A stretch of DNA of 64,000 nt from Chrysogorgia sp. JL179-B06 (GCA_035772405.1 JAYKKM010000005.1:1221501-1285500); one strand, 5' to 3'; shown: positions 23,268 through 36,500, counted from the first letter of the stretch. Numbers and translations are program-made. Notes: generated from the letters alone by a model not told the origin.

Positions 23268-23330
23268 GTTGTCTATGAGCGAATAGTCAACTCAGGCTTC
23301 GCCTTCGTTGACTATTCGCTCATAGACAAC
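23268..23330. repeat. Perfect 24-bp-arm palindrome
   Basis: The arms at 23268-23291 and 23307-23330 are exact inverted copies of the word starting GTTGTCTATGAGCG, around a 15-base loop. A second perfect palindrome (CGTTGTCTAT, 5-base loop, ATAGACAACG) is at 23098-23122. Confidence 0.85.
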
Positions 23331-23404
23331 TCGGACTCGTTGTCTAATTGTTAAATAGAAAACGCGGGCTCGTTGTCTAATTGTTAAATATAACATGGAT
23401 GGAT

Positions 23405-23525
23405 TACGCCATCGTGATACGCCATCAATTAGCCATCATACGCCATCAATTAGCCATCATACGCCATCAATTAGCACGTCATCCATTGGACATCACACGC
23501 CATCCATTAGACATCACGGCACCAT
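23405..23525. repeat. Tandem repeat, 21-bp unit
   Basis: Three to four copies of ACGCCATCAATTAGCCATCA degrade into CACGCCATCCATTAGACATCA. No coding meaning. Confidence 0.75.
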
Positions 23526-23590
23526 CATATGTAAATAAGGAAAATGTTTTCTATTTCTTAAGTATTAAACAGGAGTACACTGCACAGCAC

Positions 23591-24004
23591 ATAATTACAA
23601 CAGGAGCACACCATAGCACTCTTGTCGTATTTTTTAATCTAGATGTAGCTGTACGTAAAGCTGATATCTAGCTACATAATATCACAAGAACGTAGTTGCG
23701 ACGATTCTAAGAGCAACCTTAATGTTTTGAAATACATCAACATTTATAGCCAAATCTCAATATTTCAGCCACAATTCCCAACTCTGTATGATCTAAAGCT
23801 AAAGGATTTAGTAAATTGTCAACATAGAAATTTGAAAATATTTAAAAAAAAATTCCTTCCAACTAAGGTTTCTGGCTTATTCAGTAAGTATATCATTTTA
23901 GTAGGCACAAAGGCACAATCCATACATTAACACTAGTAACATGAAATCTAGCCTTTAAATAATTGTAATTATAAATAATTGTATATCATTATATCAATAA
24001 TCCT
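23591..24004. other. No feature recognised
   Basis: AT-rich sequence with no protein family, repeat or RNA gene that I can support. Confidence 0.25.
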
Positions 24005-24650
24005 TGGTTCGCTGTTATTTTTTATTTATATCAATGACCTTTGTAATGCCTCTAATATCTTTGATTTTGTTTTGTTTGCTGATGATACTAACATTTTATT
24101 CTCATAATGATCTTTCTTGTTTGATGAATACAATTAATACAGAAATGGTCAAGTTATCTGACTTCATGGTTCAAAACAAATAAATTATCAATTAACATTA
24201 AAAAATCTAAATATATGATCTTTAAACCCAGGCAAAAAGAGTTGATTTTATTTTAGAAATAAATAACTGTAGGATCGATAAAGTTAGTGAGGTCGTATTC
24301 CTTGGTGTGATACTTCACATTTGTGATGCCTCATATTTCACATTTTGCAAGTAAAATTTCGAAATCAATAGGTATTATATATAAATCAAGTTTTTGCCTT
24401 TCTAAACCTGTATTACGTAGTACTTTATACATTCTTTAATTTATCCATACCTTCAATATTGTGTCACTGTATGGGGATCTATACGTATCCATCTAATCTT
24501 AATCGTATCGCTATGCTTCAAAAACGGATGCGAGTTATTAATAAGGATGTATTTGATGCTCATACGGACCCAATATTTAAAGGGAATGAAGGTACTAAAA
24601 TTTAGTGATATTTACCGTACTTATTTTATTTGGGCAAGTTTATGTTTTTG
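24005..24650 (+). mobile_element. LINE reverse transcriptase relic
   Basis: Frameshifted translation gives LFYINDLCNAS and LFADDTNILFS (catalytic ADD, about 24075), then FLGVIL (about 24300) and the C-terminal VTVWGS-type and LQKRMRVINKDVFDAHTDPIF segments up to 24580. The element is 5'-truncated and inactive. It belongs to the Jockey/CR1 group by these motifs. Confidence 0.8.
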
Positions 24651-24879
24651 TTTAAAAATAGTTTATTGCCTCAAAGGGGCAGCTGCTCCCCGGCCCAAAC
24701 GAATGGAAGTGTTGCTAAGTCGGGCAATTTTCAATACAAGTCGGGCAAAAAATATATGAAAAAAATAAAAAATATATATATAAGGGAAAAAAATGAAAAT
24801 GGGAAAAGTAATCAAAACAATTTAATATTTGTCATCTGCGTATTGTAGGAGAAAATGTATATTGAACAACAGGCACTTA

Positions 24880-25870
24880 ACGAAAACAGATGTAATTCAT
24901 AAATTTAACCGACTGAGTGTTTGTCATTCTAGTTTATGGTATCCTTGGCTTTGCGAGACCCTGGTTACTAAAAATGTCCTTTGCTGGCTTTTACACGACT
25001 GCATCAACCGAAGGGGAAGTTCTCTACGAACTTGTGAAGACGGCTGTCAACAAGCGTGACTTGAAGTTAGAAGATATTGTGGGAAAATGCTTTGATGGCG
25101 CTGCAAATATGAGCGGTGTTCATAAAGGACTAGCATCTCGTGTGAAAGAATGCTGCCCGCTTGGCGTTTATGTCCACTCAGTGACTGCTATGGTCATCTA
25201 CTGAATCTCGCACTTCAGGATTACAATGACTGACGTTGAGCCAATTCGTAATGCCCTTGGAACGATACAGAGCCTCTATAATTTCCTTGAAGCGAGTCCG
25301 AAGCGCCATAGGATGTTCCAGGACATTGAGATTGATGAGGAACATATCAACTCAAGTCCTTGAGTGTAACCAGATGGTCGTGCCGCTGGGAGGCTGTGAA
25401 GGCTGCTCCTTACTCTTTCGAAGGACAATGCAATTTGTGATTTTAAATTTGTATTTGGTTTGGTAGTGCTTAAGGTGATCCTATCAAATACGGATAGTCT
25501 CAGGAAGTGTCTGCAAGGAAAGAATATGGACGCGATCACTGCCAAGAAGAATGCTGATGCACCATCGAAACACTGAGCAAGTGCCGAAATGAAGAATCTG
25601 GTATGGTCCAGAGCTGAAATCGTGTCCAAAACAATAAAAAAAGGAATTGAAGGTTCCAAATTTTCCTTCAAAGATACTAGGGCGTCAAGAAGGAAACCGT
25701 CACGTTGGTTGCAAGCTCTCACAGGTGAGCAATCCAGCGATGATCTACAGCCAACTGCTGAGAGTTATTACCGCATCACAACATATTACCAGAGCCTAGA
25801 CACAGGGTAATGATCAAGATATTTTATGTGCCTTGGCCGATGTAGTTTTCAACGTGGTCCCATCGGATAA
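24880..25870 (+). pseudogene. hAT-family transposase pseudogene (ZMYM/DUF4371 type)
   Basis: Broken frames encode a hAT transposase core like that in ZMYM1-type and THAP12-like proteins: VGKCFDGAANMSGVHKGLAS at about 25080 (with the second catalytic Asp), a VYVHCYGH-like segment disrupted near 25170, ALQD(T)MTDVEPIRNALGTI, and SLSVTRWSCRWEAVKAA near 25350. Degraded sequence follows to FSFKDTRASRRKP and ESYYRITTYYQSLD near 25800. Several frameshifts and stops are present and no ends were recognised. It could once have mobilised nearby hAT MITEs, but the ends have not been shown to match. Confidence 0.8.
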
Positions 25871-25921
25871 TTTTTATTAAAGCCCTTTGACAATTGATTG
25901 TCAAATTATCCATAATTCCAT

Positions 25922-26313
25922 AATTCCAGCCGGAAGGCCTTGAAGTTGCATTTTTCGCAACTGGTGTAACGTGCCGAGTGTGCCGAGTTACAACATACTA
26001 AATGCGCGAACGGAGAACCACACACACTCAACAGAGTTAGAATGGAGAACCATTTATTAGAACAAAGTGCAATCTTATATAGCGTAACATTGCGTGGGAA
26101 TCACACCCAAAAAGGAACTACGTCAATTACATGATTTGCGATGACAACAACTAAACAAATGCAGGAAGGAACGAAGTTTCTATCGCCTAATCTCATTATC
26201 ATTACTACGTCAATGCAACATGCAATATATGAATCCACGAACGCCACACTGGTCCCGGTTTGGTCTTAAAATGTATGTATTCCAACACTCGAAATTTTCC
26301 TTCACCATAAATC
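25922..26313 (+). mobile_element. tRNA-derived SINE, 5'-truncated and split by a solo LTR
   Basis: The 5' part (25923-25964: ATTCCAGCCGGAAGGC ... TTTTTCGCAACTGG) and the 3' part (26249-26313: CTGGTCCCGGTTTGGTCTTA ... CCATAAATCC) together match the SINE at 27334-27510. The interrupting segment is the LTR at 25965-26248. Confidence 0.82.
25965..26248 (-). mobile_element. Solo LTR (minus orientation)
   Basis: A 284-bp insertion that begins TGTGGCGTTCG and ends GGCACGTTACA on the minus strand, so it has TG...CA ends. The direct repeats CTGG (25961-25964 and 26249-26252) flank it. On the minus strand it carries CTATATAAG (about 26082-26074) and AATAAA (26058-26053), as expected of an LTR promoter and polyadenylation signal. 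The 4-bp duplication suits a Gypsy-type element. No internal region is found. Confidence 0.8.
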
Positions 26314-26321
26314 CTTTCAAC

Positions 26322-27229
26322 CAGGGGCGAAACTAGAGGGGGGGTGTGGGGGGGTGTGACACCCCCCAAAAATACTAAAAAACCCAATTGGCAGGGCAAA
26401 TGGACAATCAGAGATCTTGCAGGGGCCAGGGCAGTGCAGTCGGAGGCTAGGAGAGAAGCTACTTAAGGTAATCTACCTATGAGCTTCATCTACACGAGAT
26501 TAATTTCATTCCCAGCTAAGTCTGCGCAGGCTCTGGGAACGAGATTGGCCACCAGACCCTTCTGTCAATGGCGGCACTTGGTAAGAGGCAGCAGGTAAGC
26601 TTGGATTCATTTGAAATATGCTCGCTGTAGAATTAGATGAAAAAGTTTGCTCAAATTGCTGCAAATTGTCTTTCCGAGCTTCTAGATTTCAAAATTTTCC
26701 GGGCGAGAACCCCCACCCCCCTAAAAATGCGGTCACTGATTACCTGCTTGTCAACTTCAGGCCCCCCAACTTTAAATGCGTTCCTACGCCTCTGCTTCCA
26801 GAAAAAATAATGCATGACGATTATACTTTTATCAGTTTTATACACGATCAATGATCAATTCTGTATGTTATACGAATTAACTAAAGTGACCTTAGTCCGC
26901 GCACGCAGCGGTTGTGCAGCTGTTCATGCGTACTTGTGCTATTAGGAAACCGGAAGCGCGCGGGCTGTAGTTGTGTTTCATGGAGACGGCTGAGTGCCTA
27001 GTGGGTCTTGCTATAAATTAATATCTATTTTTAACTCTATGTATTGCCAGTTTGCCATCATATGTACCAGACTGACAATAGGAATTTAATTCAAATGCAT
27101 GTAGATTGAGGCAGGCTCCGGTTATACATTTCAGTACATTTTACCTACGGAGCTGCAGGGCACCAACGATTTTAGCAGGGCAATTTTACCGTACACCCCC
27201 CCAAAGAAAAAGGGCTAGTTTCGCCCCTG
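26322..27229. mobile_element. Non-autonomous hAT element (908 bp)
   Basis: The ends are perfect 15-bp inverted repeats (CAGGGGCGAAACTAG) flanked by a perfect 8-bp target duplication, CTTTCAAC, at 26314-26321 and 27230-27237. Subterminal poly-G/poly-C tracts (GGGGGGTGT, ACACCCCCC) lie inside both ends. No transposase motif is seen. It inserted just after the SINE 3' end. Confidence 0.9.
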
Positions 27230-27333
27230 CTTTCAACATGTAGTTTGATCGAGTGAAATGCCAAATATTACCTATAATATACCCAGAATCTTATCCCGGC
27301 ATTACCACCATATATACAGAACTCGTGACTAGG

Positions 27334-28299
<966 letters not shown>

Positions 28300-28805
28300 T
28301 TTGGGACGATGTTTTTTAGTATAACCATAGCGCTACTTAACCATGCAAATATAACCACTAACCCCAAAACAACTTAGATGCTAACCCTAACCCCCCGCCT
28401 AATCAGTTTTTTCTAACCATAAGGCGAAAAAAAAGAAGTATTCTGTTTCTGGTCAGCGTGCGCGTCATCTTTGACTGTGCGCGTCAACGTTTTTTTTATA
28501 AAAACCGCTGATCAGTTGCGTGTTTGTGGGCACGGGCACCCTGTTGAAACGTTTGTTCTGTTAAAAGTATAAAAATCAATGTTTGCACTTTATATAGAAA
28601 CTAGAAAACTAGTACTCCACGAAAAGCGTTTCCTTGAAAACAAAATTGAAAAATAAAAAAAAGCCGCGTCGCCGCGTCAATTCTGGGCCCGACCATTATA
28701 CAAGAAACAGAATACTCTTTTTTGGCCTAACCCCCGCCTAATGAGTTTTCTAACCCAACCCCGGCTGTATTTTCTATGGTTATACTAAAAAAACATCGTC
28801 CCAAA
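28300..28805. mobile_element. Inverted-repeat element (506 bp)
   Basis: The terminal inverted repeats are TTTGGGACGATG followed by TTTTTTAGTATAACCATAG at 28300-28330 and their near-exact complement at 28774-28805. A second inverted pair (AAGTATTCTGTTTCT and AGAAACAGAATACT) sits inside, at about 28435 and 28705. No coding capacity and no clear target duplication. Confidence 0.75.
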
Positions 28806-28965
28806 TTGGGTAAGCGGAGTGAAATTCCTCGTGCCAAGCTAGGTTCCCGCACACTTTATTTCGCGACTCCTCGTGTTCTTTCATAATATTTCTATCTAAA
28901 AAGTTAACAAGCATCTATATATCGAGTTCTTTGAAAAAAAACAAATTTCGAGCGTAATAAATATA

Positions 28966-28991
28966 TTAAGCGTCCCTTCGGGGACGCTTAA
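28966..28991. repeat. UUCG-tetraloop hairpin
   Basis: TTAAGCGTCCC, TTCG, GGGACGCTTAA: a perfect 11-bp stem with a C(UUCG)G tetraloop. It lies directly upstream of the Penelope-like repeat at 28990. It could be structural RNA or simply a transposon remnant. Confidence 0.7.
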
Positions 28992-29640
28992 TCAGAGAGT
29001 GAAACGTAAAGTGAAATAATAACTGAGTGATTATTTCACTTTATGTTTCACTCTCTGACGAAGGGCCTTCGCTCGAAACGTTAGACAACTTACACGCTAT
29101 TACGGCACTACACCAACCTTTTTATACATTTTGATTTGTATTTCTACACTGGCACACTGCCTACGCATATTTAAAAGCATCAGCTATGGCTAGTTATAAG
29201 TGACTTTACGAATGTTCTATGGCAAATTAATAGAGAAATGCTTATAACTACATTTATGATTATACAGTATATTACGGTGGTCCATATATGCAATGCGCAT
29301 ATAGTTTCAGTCGACAAATATATTTTGTCGGTCCACAAATATATTTTGAACCCACGCAGCATACGTTATTGCGATTTATATTTCGAAATCCCGAATAACA
29401 TTGTTTGCCTTTTGGAAGTATCTACATATAAGTTGACGTTGTGACTATCGATCACAAGATCGAATTTACTCCTCCTCCGCAGGCATCTCTCTCTTGCGGG
29501 AGGGAAAAATGGCGGGCGGAAAAATTGCAAAGAGTTTGCCTAGAGTTTGCCATGTATAATTTCTTCTGCATGAACGCTCTTCTCCTGTATACTAAATACT
29601 AACTATTTACATATTTTGAATTTCAGAACCATGTTGAGCC
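28990..29640 (+). repeat. Penelope pseudo-LTR-like repeat, copy 1
   Basis: It begins with inverted arms (AGAGAGTGAAACGTAAAGTG against CACTTTATGTTTCACTCTCT), then CTGACGA ... CTCGAAACGTTAGAC at 29055-29087. A flank follows that reappears at 30040-30360 (GTGACTTTACGAATGTTCTA; GCATGAACGCTCTTCTCC). The motif order resembles Penelope-like element pseudo-LTRs. Confidence 0.6.
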
Positions 29641-29749
29641 CGCCAACACCGCTAACCCAGCGGTAACATGTTCGTCGTAAATATTACGAACCATTTCGCC
29701 AAACGGTCGGAACTCGGAAAGTGAAATGTGTCCGAAATAGTGAAATAGT

Positions 29750-29897
29750 TAGACTTGCTTCAAGTCTGCCTCTTTGATTGTTTTGGGTTTGTTTAAAAAC
29801 GGGTTTGTTTCGAGAAGACGAGTTGTATTCTCGAAACAAACCCGTCTTTAAACAAACCCGAAACAATCAAGAGTCAGATTTGGAGCAAGTCTATGGA
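29750..29897. repeat. Long inverted repeat with arms of about 66 bp
   Basis: The arms at 29750-29817 and 29832-29897 pair over most of their length. The inner 42 bp differ at two positions only (words such as GGGTTTGTTT and CGGGTTTGTTTCGAGA). The symmetry explains open frames with nearly the same peptide on both strands. Confidence 0.8.
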
Positions 29898-29910
29898 ATA
29901 GTGTGGAAGT

Positions 29911-30360
29911 TGTCTAACGTTTCGAGCGAAAGCCCTCGTCAGAGAGTGAAACGTAAACTGTGAAGTAATAACTGAGTGATTATTTCACTTTACGGTCTCA
30001 CTCTGACGAAGGTCCTTCGCTCGAAACGTTAGACTACTCATTTGGAAGGAGAGGGACATCATCGCATTGCACTACACGTGCGCTATTTCGGCCGTACACC
30101 AACCGTTTTACTGAAATATTTGATTTGTATTTCTACACTGCCTACGCAGCACAACACGTTTTATCACTTATTTAAAAGCGTCTATGACTGGTAAGTGACT
30201 TTACGAATGTTCTATGGCAAATGCAGAAATGCTTATCGATGACAAACGATCAAATTTACTGGTTTAGGATTGAGAGTTTGTCATGTATTCTTCTGCATGA
30301 ACGCTCTTCTCCACGTGCGCGCATAAAGATACTAAATATTTACATATTTTGAAATAATGT
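29911..30360 (+). repeat. Penelope pseudo-LTR-like repeat, copy 2
   Basis: 29911-30034 is an inverted repeat whose arms both carry the GTCTAACGTTTCGAGCGAA word (and its complement), enclosing CTGACGA ... TCGAAACGTTAG at 30003-30032. The sequence from 30040 matches copy 1, so this is a tandem duplication with a spacing of about 0.9 kb. Confidence 0.65.
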
Positions 30361-30574
30361 GTGGTTTTTTCTCCGCTTACCCCACATTCTAAGAGAGCTG
30401 GACGACCGTTTACGAAAGGGAACCGTAAACTTCGTAATATTTCCGCTGTAATTGTCGGGTTGGCGACTTTTTTGTCACCGTTCTGACGTCGCGCATTTGT
30501 CGTGGGCGGTTCACCTGGCTGGGCAATTAAAAGTTTTGGTGTGAGCTTTCTCAAAATTATAATTTCTCAAAGCA

Positions 30575-33500
30575 ATGGCGAGTTTGTCGTTAGAAGAAGG
30601 TAATCTCCTGCAATTTTGGCTTCAATCTAGCGTAATTTGTTTTTGCGTGGCTGCCACAGCTCGGTATACTAATGTTTGTTGTTCGTTTTATACTTTTATA
30701 CACCATAATATTAGTTTATAACTAGTAGTCGTAGAACTAGAAGTATATAAATATATTAGTTCATGACATTACGATATTTCTAATTTCCTTTACTAATGTA
30801 TTTCGAAGACTCAAGTATGGAGCTGCTTCGTTTTATCGTATCGCAATTTACATTTTGGACATGAGCTATCTCGAAATGGGACACCTTCTCGAGGTCTTTC
30901 AGTCTTTCTAAGGTTACATTCCGATGATTCCATGATAGAAGAAACGCCATATACAGCCGAGCGAATGCCATATTATGCACTATTATAACGATGAATATCT
31001 TTTTACACTATTAAACATAGAAAACATTTTACTACTTGTTTTCTGTTCGGGCTTCTTTCAAATTGCTGTTCCTTTCATGATAATATCCTCACATCAGTGT
31101 CGACATGTTGTTTTAATGCCTACTTGCCTACTTCTAATAAGTAAACAATTAAGAAATTTTGACAAACCTTCATCAAGTACCTTATTTGGCTACATACTTT
31201 AAATTTCCGGACAAATAGATAGGATTGTATTACAAAGTCGGAAAAACTACCGTCTATCATTCAATACCAGTTCGGCGAAGCAATCAAAATCCGAAGATCA
31301 GTCAGATGGTTTGTATTCCTGTTGCTCAGTTGTTCACTATTTGTTGACTTTTCTCCAGGTTTTAACAATTCTCTCGATTTTACAGGCGACCTTCTCTGAC
31401 GATAAGATAGACGGTAAATCAAAACGTTTGTGTTGTCGCTTTGCTCGCGCACAGAAACAAGCTTCCTTTGCAGTCGTAATGTCTTTTATAAACAGTGTTT
31501 TACTGATAACAATGCGATGTCGGCAATGATTGTTTTTCATCATTTATTATCCCTAGAATACAGAGAAGCCTTTGCGTTGTTCGACACAGTTGGAGATGGA
31601 AAAATTGAATGCAGCGAATCTGGAGATGTAATTCGGTCGCTTGATTTCAATCCGAATAGTGATGATATCCAAAAAGTTGTACTCGACATCGACCCCAGAG
31701 GTAAATTTGGTATTTTTTAATTACCAAAAACAGCCTAGAACTTTTCTTCAGAAAGTTGTATCATTTCGCCTCGGCCGCACTTTATAGTTTATGCAAAGTA
31801 CCCTGTTATACGATCTGTATTTATAAATTTAGGGCGTCGTCATGTATGCTTTATCCCAATCCAATGATATTGTTTTTAAGAATCTTCATTTCATAGCCTT
31901 AAATACCAGGATTTTATAAAAAAAGTCATTATTTTGTGAGTTGTTGTTGCGTTTTGCACTTTTGCTTGATGCCTTGGACTTGCGAGTGGTTGACTTGAGT
32001 GCAGTTCTATCAGCTGTTACTTCGTTCAAAATGAAATTGTTCTCCTGGAAGTTTGTAATCTCCCTTATTTGCTTGACATAATTTACAGATAACTATAGCG
32101 TTAAGATATTGAACGTTTCATATTTTGTACGGTCAATTAAAACAATCTTTTAACAGTCACCGAAAAATATTTTACCAGAATATACATTTTACCAGAATGC
32201 TTTGCGATCTTAAATCACCTGTAATAAGCTAAACATTGTTTACCTTGTAAACATGAATTAAATACGTAAAAGCTTCCCTTTTAACAAACCTAATCTTTTT
32301 GAAACTCTATCTTCTGTTATTTCTACGAGATTCAATGTTTACTGCGTGCAAGGAATTATGGTTAAATGTACCAGTCGCCATCTTTTTCGGTACCATCAAT
32401 TGTAACTGGCTAATATGGTGCTCTCTTTCTTATTTTAATAATATCTTATCACCCATTAAAGATCTAATTTGGTCTTTAATTGGGTAATCAACTGCAGTGG
32501 ATTTTTATATTATCCTAGCTGACTGTATTATGGTTAATATTAAATAGTTAAATATTTTACTAAATATGTAGTAGCTGGTATCCAGTGTGACATAAAGTTG
32601 TGAGTTCAAATGTGGCCAGGATAGACTAGTACATGTATATAACAAAAGCAATAATAATTTTGTTCAACTCTCTAATAACGAACCTTTACTCAAAACATTA
32701 GACGTCCTGACATTACTATATTTAAGCAGGACACCAACCTTTTAGAAATATTCAAACAGTATACATACCATTTTACATTAGAGTGATTTTCCAAATGTTT
32801 ATCATGTTGTCAATCATTCTGCAATGTGTCTCATAAGGCAGCAGGATGACAGATACTAACCACTTTTGTTAATAAATCACATGGTTTTTCCATTACCGGT
32901 ACTCATTTTATTAGATCACATAAAATAAATTACTTGATTCTCATCACTACATTTGGGCGGTTTATATTTTATATCAAAATATAAAAATATTTGAAAATTT
33001 TGAAATTGGAGCGGGAGGTGTTTTTATATTTCCTTGTTTTAGTGTACACAGTACAGCCCAAATGGCAAAAGTTGAAACTTTCAAATTGAAAGTCAGTTTA
33101 GATATTCTTTTAACTCCTCTTCCATGTGTAAATCCAAAGGGATCTTCAAATTTCCCTCGATTTGGATTTAAAGAATATTATACGAAAAATATAAATACCA
33201 AAAATATCCTGTTTTATATATCAGATTTACGAATAAAAAATCGTGAAAAAATAACTTTTAATATTAAGAACAGTTTGATAGTGCTGTAAAATTCGGCTGT
33301 TTGCCTGCAGAAATTGCAGAAATTCTCGACTTGGAATATCAAAAATCGAATATAAACTGTAAAAAAATAAACTTTCTTTAGATTTTCGGTCGGTTAGCAC
33401 ATTTATATTTTATAACAAAATTTAAAAAATTTGTACGCAGGCTTCAAAATAAGGTTGGGCGGTGATGAGAATCAAGTAATTTTTTTCATGTGGCCTTATG

Positions 33501-36500
33501 GCCCAAAATTTACTACATTACAATTTATGCAATTGTTTGTACAGTCAGCACAATTCTTGTTATTTGCTGGTAAATTTTGCAAAATGCATGACTTTACACC
33601 TTCTACAGTAAGTCTCACAGTTTTCACTTAGACAGGAAAATGTTACAAATATCCCATCTAGCAGGTTTACCTGCATAGCCCTGACAAGTTTGTTAATGTA
33701 TAGCCCTAACTAATAGCATAGCCCTAACTTGACAAGTTTGTTAATTTATAGGATTCTTTTACATATGTTTACAGAATAAAAATTAATTAGAAACAGGAGT
33801 AAATTCATAAACAAAACAATTTTTGAGTGTTTGTATCATATTTTTATTATATGGCTGAGCTCGTTTTCAGGTCTGTATGCCAAATAACACATGCTGATTG
33901 CCTCCTGAGATCTGAGGTCTGGAAAAAAAGCGTATTGCCCTCCTAGCCTTATAGGCTGCGAGGGCAATATGCTTTCCGGATAGGTATATATCGCAGGCTA
34001 GGATAGGTAAGTTTTGGTGAGAAAATTTCTGAGTTGATTTAAATGAAAATATAAGAGAGCTAGGCATCTTCATTGAAAATACCGAGTAATAAAATGTACA
34101 GGAACATCATTATTGCTTTTCTTTAAAGTTTCCAATTATTTAAAAGCACGGAAAATAAATGCCTATTAAACTGATATGTAAAATGAAGCGAAACACACTT
34201 ACTATAGTGAAGAAGTATGGTAAAAGGCTTTATGGCAGCATCAAAAGAAGTTGAAGACGAAAACAGTGTTAAACAGCGAATAAAATGAACCGAAAGCCAT
34301 ATAATAAATACTTTATTAACATTGTTTGCTCCGGTCTGTACTGGAAAGTATTTTCCTTTGGTTTATCAAACAAACCTCGCTCCTTCGTCGCTCAGTCTGT
34401 ACGAAAACCTCAGGCAAATACTTTCCCATACAGACCTCACACCAAGCGTGCAACCAGGATTTTTGAAAGGGGGGTCGTTTTCACAACAGTAACGACGATG
34501 CTCTAGGGGGGTCAGGGGGCATGCACCCCCGGAAAATTTTTGAAATTTGGGTCTCTAAAACGGCATTTCCTGCATTTTGAGGACACTTTTGAGCAAAAAC
34601 GAAAGTCTTATTTTTAAGAAACATTTGGTCCAAATGAGATTAGACTTGCATTTTAATATTGTTTGAGAAAACGTTTGGTAATTTGGAAGTGTAAATTAGG
34701 TGGGCACAGTTTTCTTTTATCCATATTAACCTCAAGTATTCCACCCAATCTAGCGAAATATCGAATCGTGGCATCGTGCTCGAAAAATTCGTATAAAACA
34801 AGATGGCCGTGCACCAATCTTGTTCCCAGAGCCTTCCGGTCGCGCACGGAAATTTGTCAGTCCCGAGCCCTCGGCCACATCGGCGGAGGAACATATGCAT
34901 GAAATTGAAACAAGATCGTGAACAACGGAACAAGATCGTGACAAACCCTTTTGCAAATTTTATAAATTTGGAGCTTTATATAATTCAAGTTAAAAAAAAT
35001 CAAAATAGTGCTGTAAAAGTAACTTTTGACCTCCAAAATTTTCCCTCGTACCTCCAAAAGGGGGATCGGTCGCCCCCCCTCGTTGCGCCCTTGCCCCCTC
35101 GTTGCGCCCTTGCCTCACACTATATACATGCAGTGTAGTAAGTGCTCTTATACATTGGCATGGATTTTGTTTTATGTCATGCATTTTTTCTATTTCATTG
35201 ATATACTAGTGTATTGTATGTTTTTCAGGTATTACAGGAAACATCTTTAGTTATATTTCTAAAACTGGATGTTTTTTGCTTTACAATTTAAATTCTTGTT
35301 GTTCGTTTCAATCACATAAACATTAAGATGAAAATCTTAGAAAAAATTGTACTGTGTACTGTAAATGGATCTTTAGACATACCAGTATTAAATTATTAGG
35401 GATATAGATTACATATACAGTATGATATATGAATACAATAATACAGTACCATTATTGCCTCCCATTTTGTTCTCACCTCGAATTTAATTGCTAATTTCCC
35501 TCTAACAGTCAAAATTTCTTATTTTTCTCCTCATTAGCATGCATGAGCGAACATGCACTGGTGACAGTTCACAATGAGTTTCAAACAATACATATTATAT
35601 TTCGTCGGTAAACATGGTATTACAAACTAATATACAGTACCATTAAATATTGGGAAATTAGTGATTAAATGTTAGAAATCCTCGAGCCCTGGCTTTGTCC
35701 TCGGGACTTCCACAATTCCTCCCTATATTCCAGTCCATGACAGATCATGTAGCTGGATGTTTGGAAGTATTTTGTACACAGGGTTTACAAATTTAGTTCA
35801 TTCGTACCTATATGTAATTTTGCCAACAGAACCTTCTTGTTTGTGTGCTGCATGATTGAAGAAAATGAAGAAAAGAACGCTCTGCTACATTTGTGTTTAA
35901 CTTCATTCAAGATGTACAATACAATACAATACAATACAATACAATACGTTTATTAGCATATCCCAGAAGGGATTTTCAATGCTGATTTACAAATGTGTAA
36001 CGTAAGAAATAATTACAAGATAGGATGAAATCCTAATTGGACAAAATAAAACTATAATATCAAACTGTATAGCTAACTATCTTAAAAATACAAATTAAAC
36101 AAAGTTTATAAACAGTCTCAAAATACATATATAAATTAGATAATTCCAATTGCCTGTTCGAATATTGATTATAGGCAGGCCAGCATTTCTTTTCTGGCAA
36201 GACGCTTAAAACTGTTAAGGTTTGTACAGTTTTTGTCATATCGCTCATATAAAAGATATGCTACGCCTAAGAGATGTTATTATGGTCTACAAATGCCTAA
36301 ATGGTCTAGCTCCAAATTACCTTGAATCTAAAATGGTTAAGCGATCTACCATTCACCATTACAACACTAGGTATAAAGACCACATTGAGATTATATTTAA
36401 AAGAACATCCATCGCTCAGAGGTCGTTTTTTGACCGTGCTCTTATTTCCTGGAATGATAGGAGTCCATCTAAGTTCTTTAAGGGTTTGTGAAATATGATC

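Larger units (their letters stand above)
22693..23590. mobile_element. Possible inverted-repeat element
   Basis: GCAGTGTACTCCTGTTTAGT near 22693 recurs inverted near 23563-23588, bracketing about 0.9 kb. The interior is rich in palindromes built on GTTGTCTATGAGCG. No clear target duplication was found, so the exact ends are uncertain. Confidence 0.45.

Noticed and set aside
24660..24760. hAT terminus near GGGGCAGCTGCTCCCC
   Set aside because: It is palindromic, but no matching opposite end or 8-bp duplication was found beside the dead transposase.
29684..29963. Similar peptides on both strands (MFRVCLKTG and MFWVCLKTG)
   Set aside because: These are produced by the long inverted repeat and not by genes.
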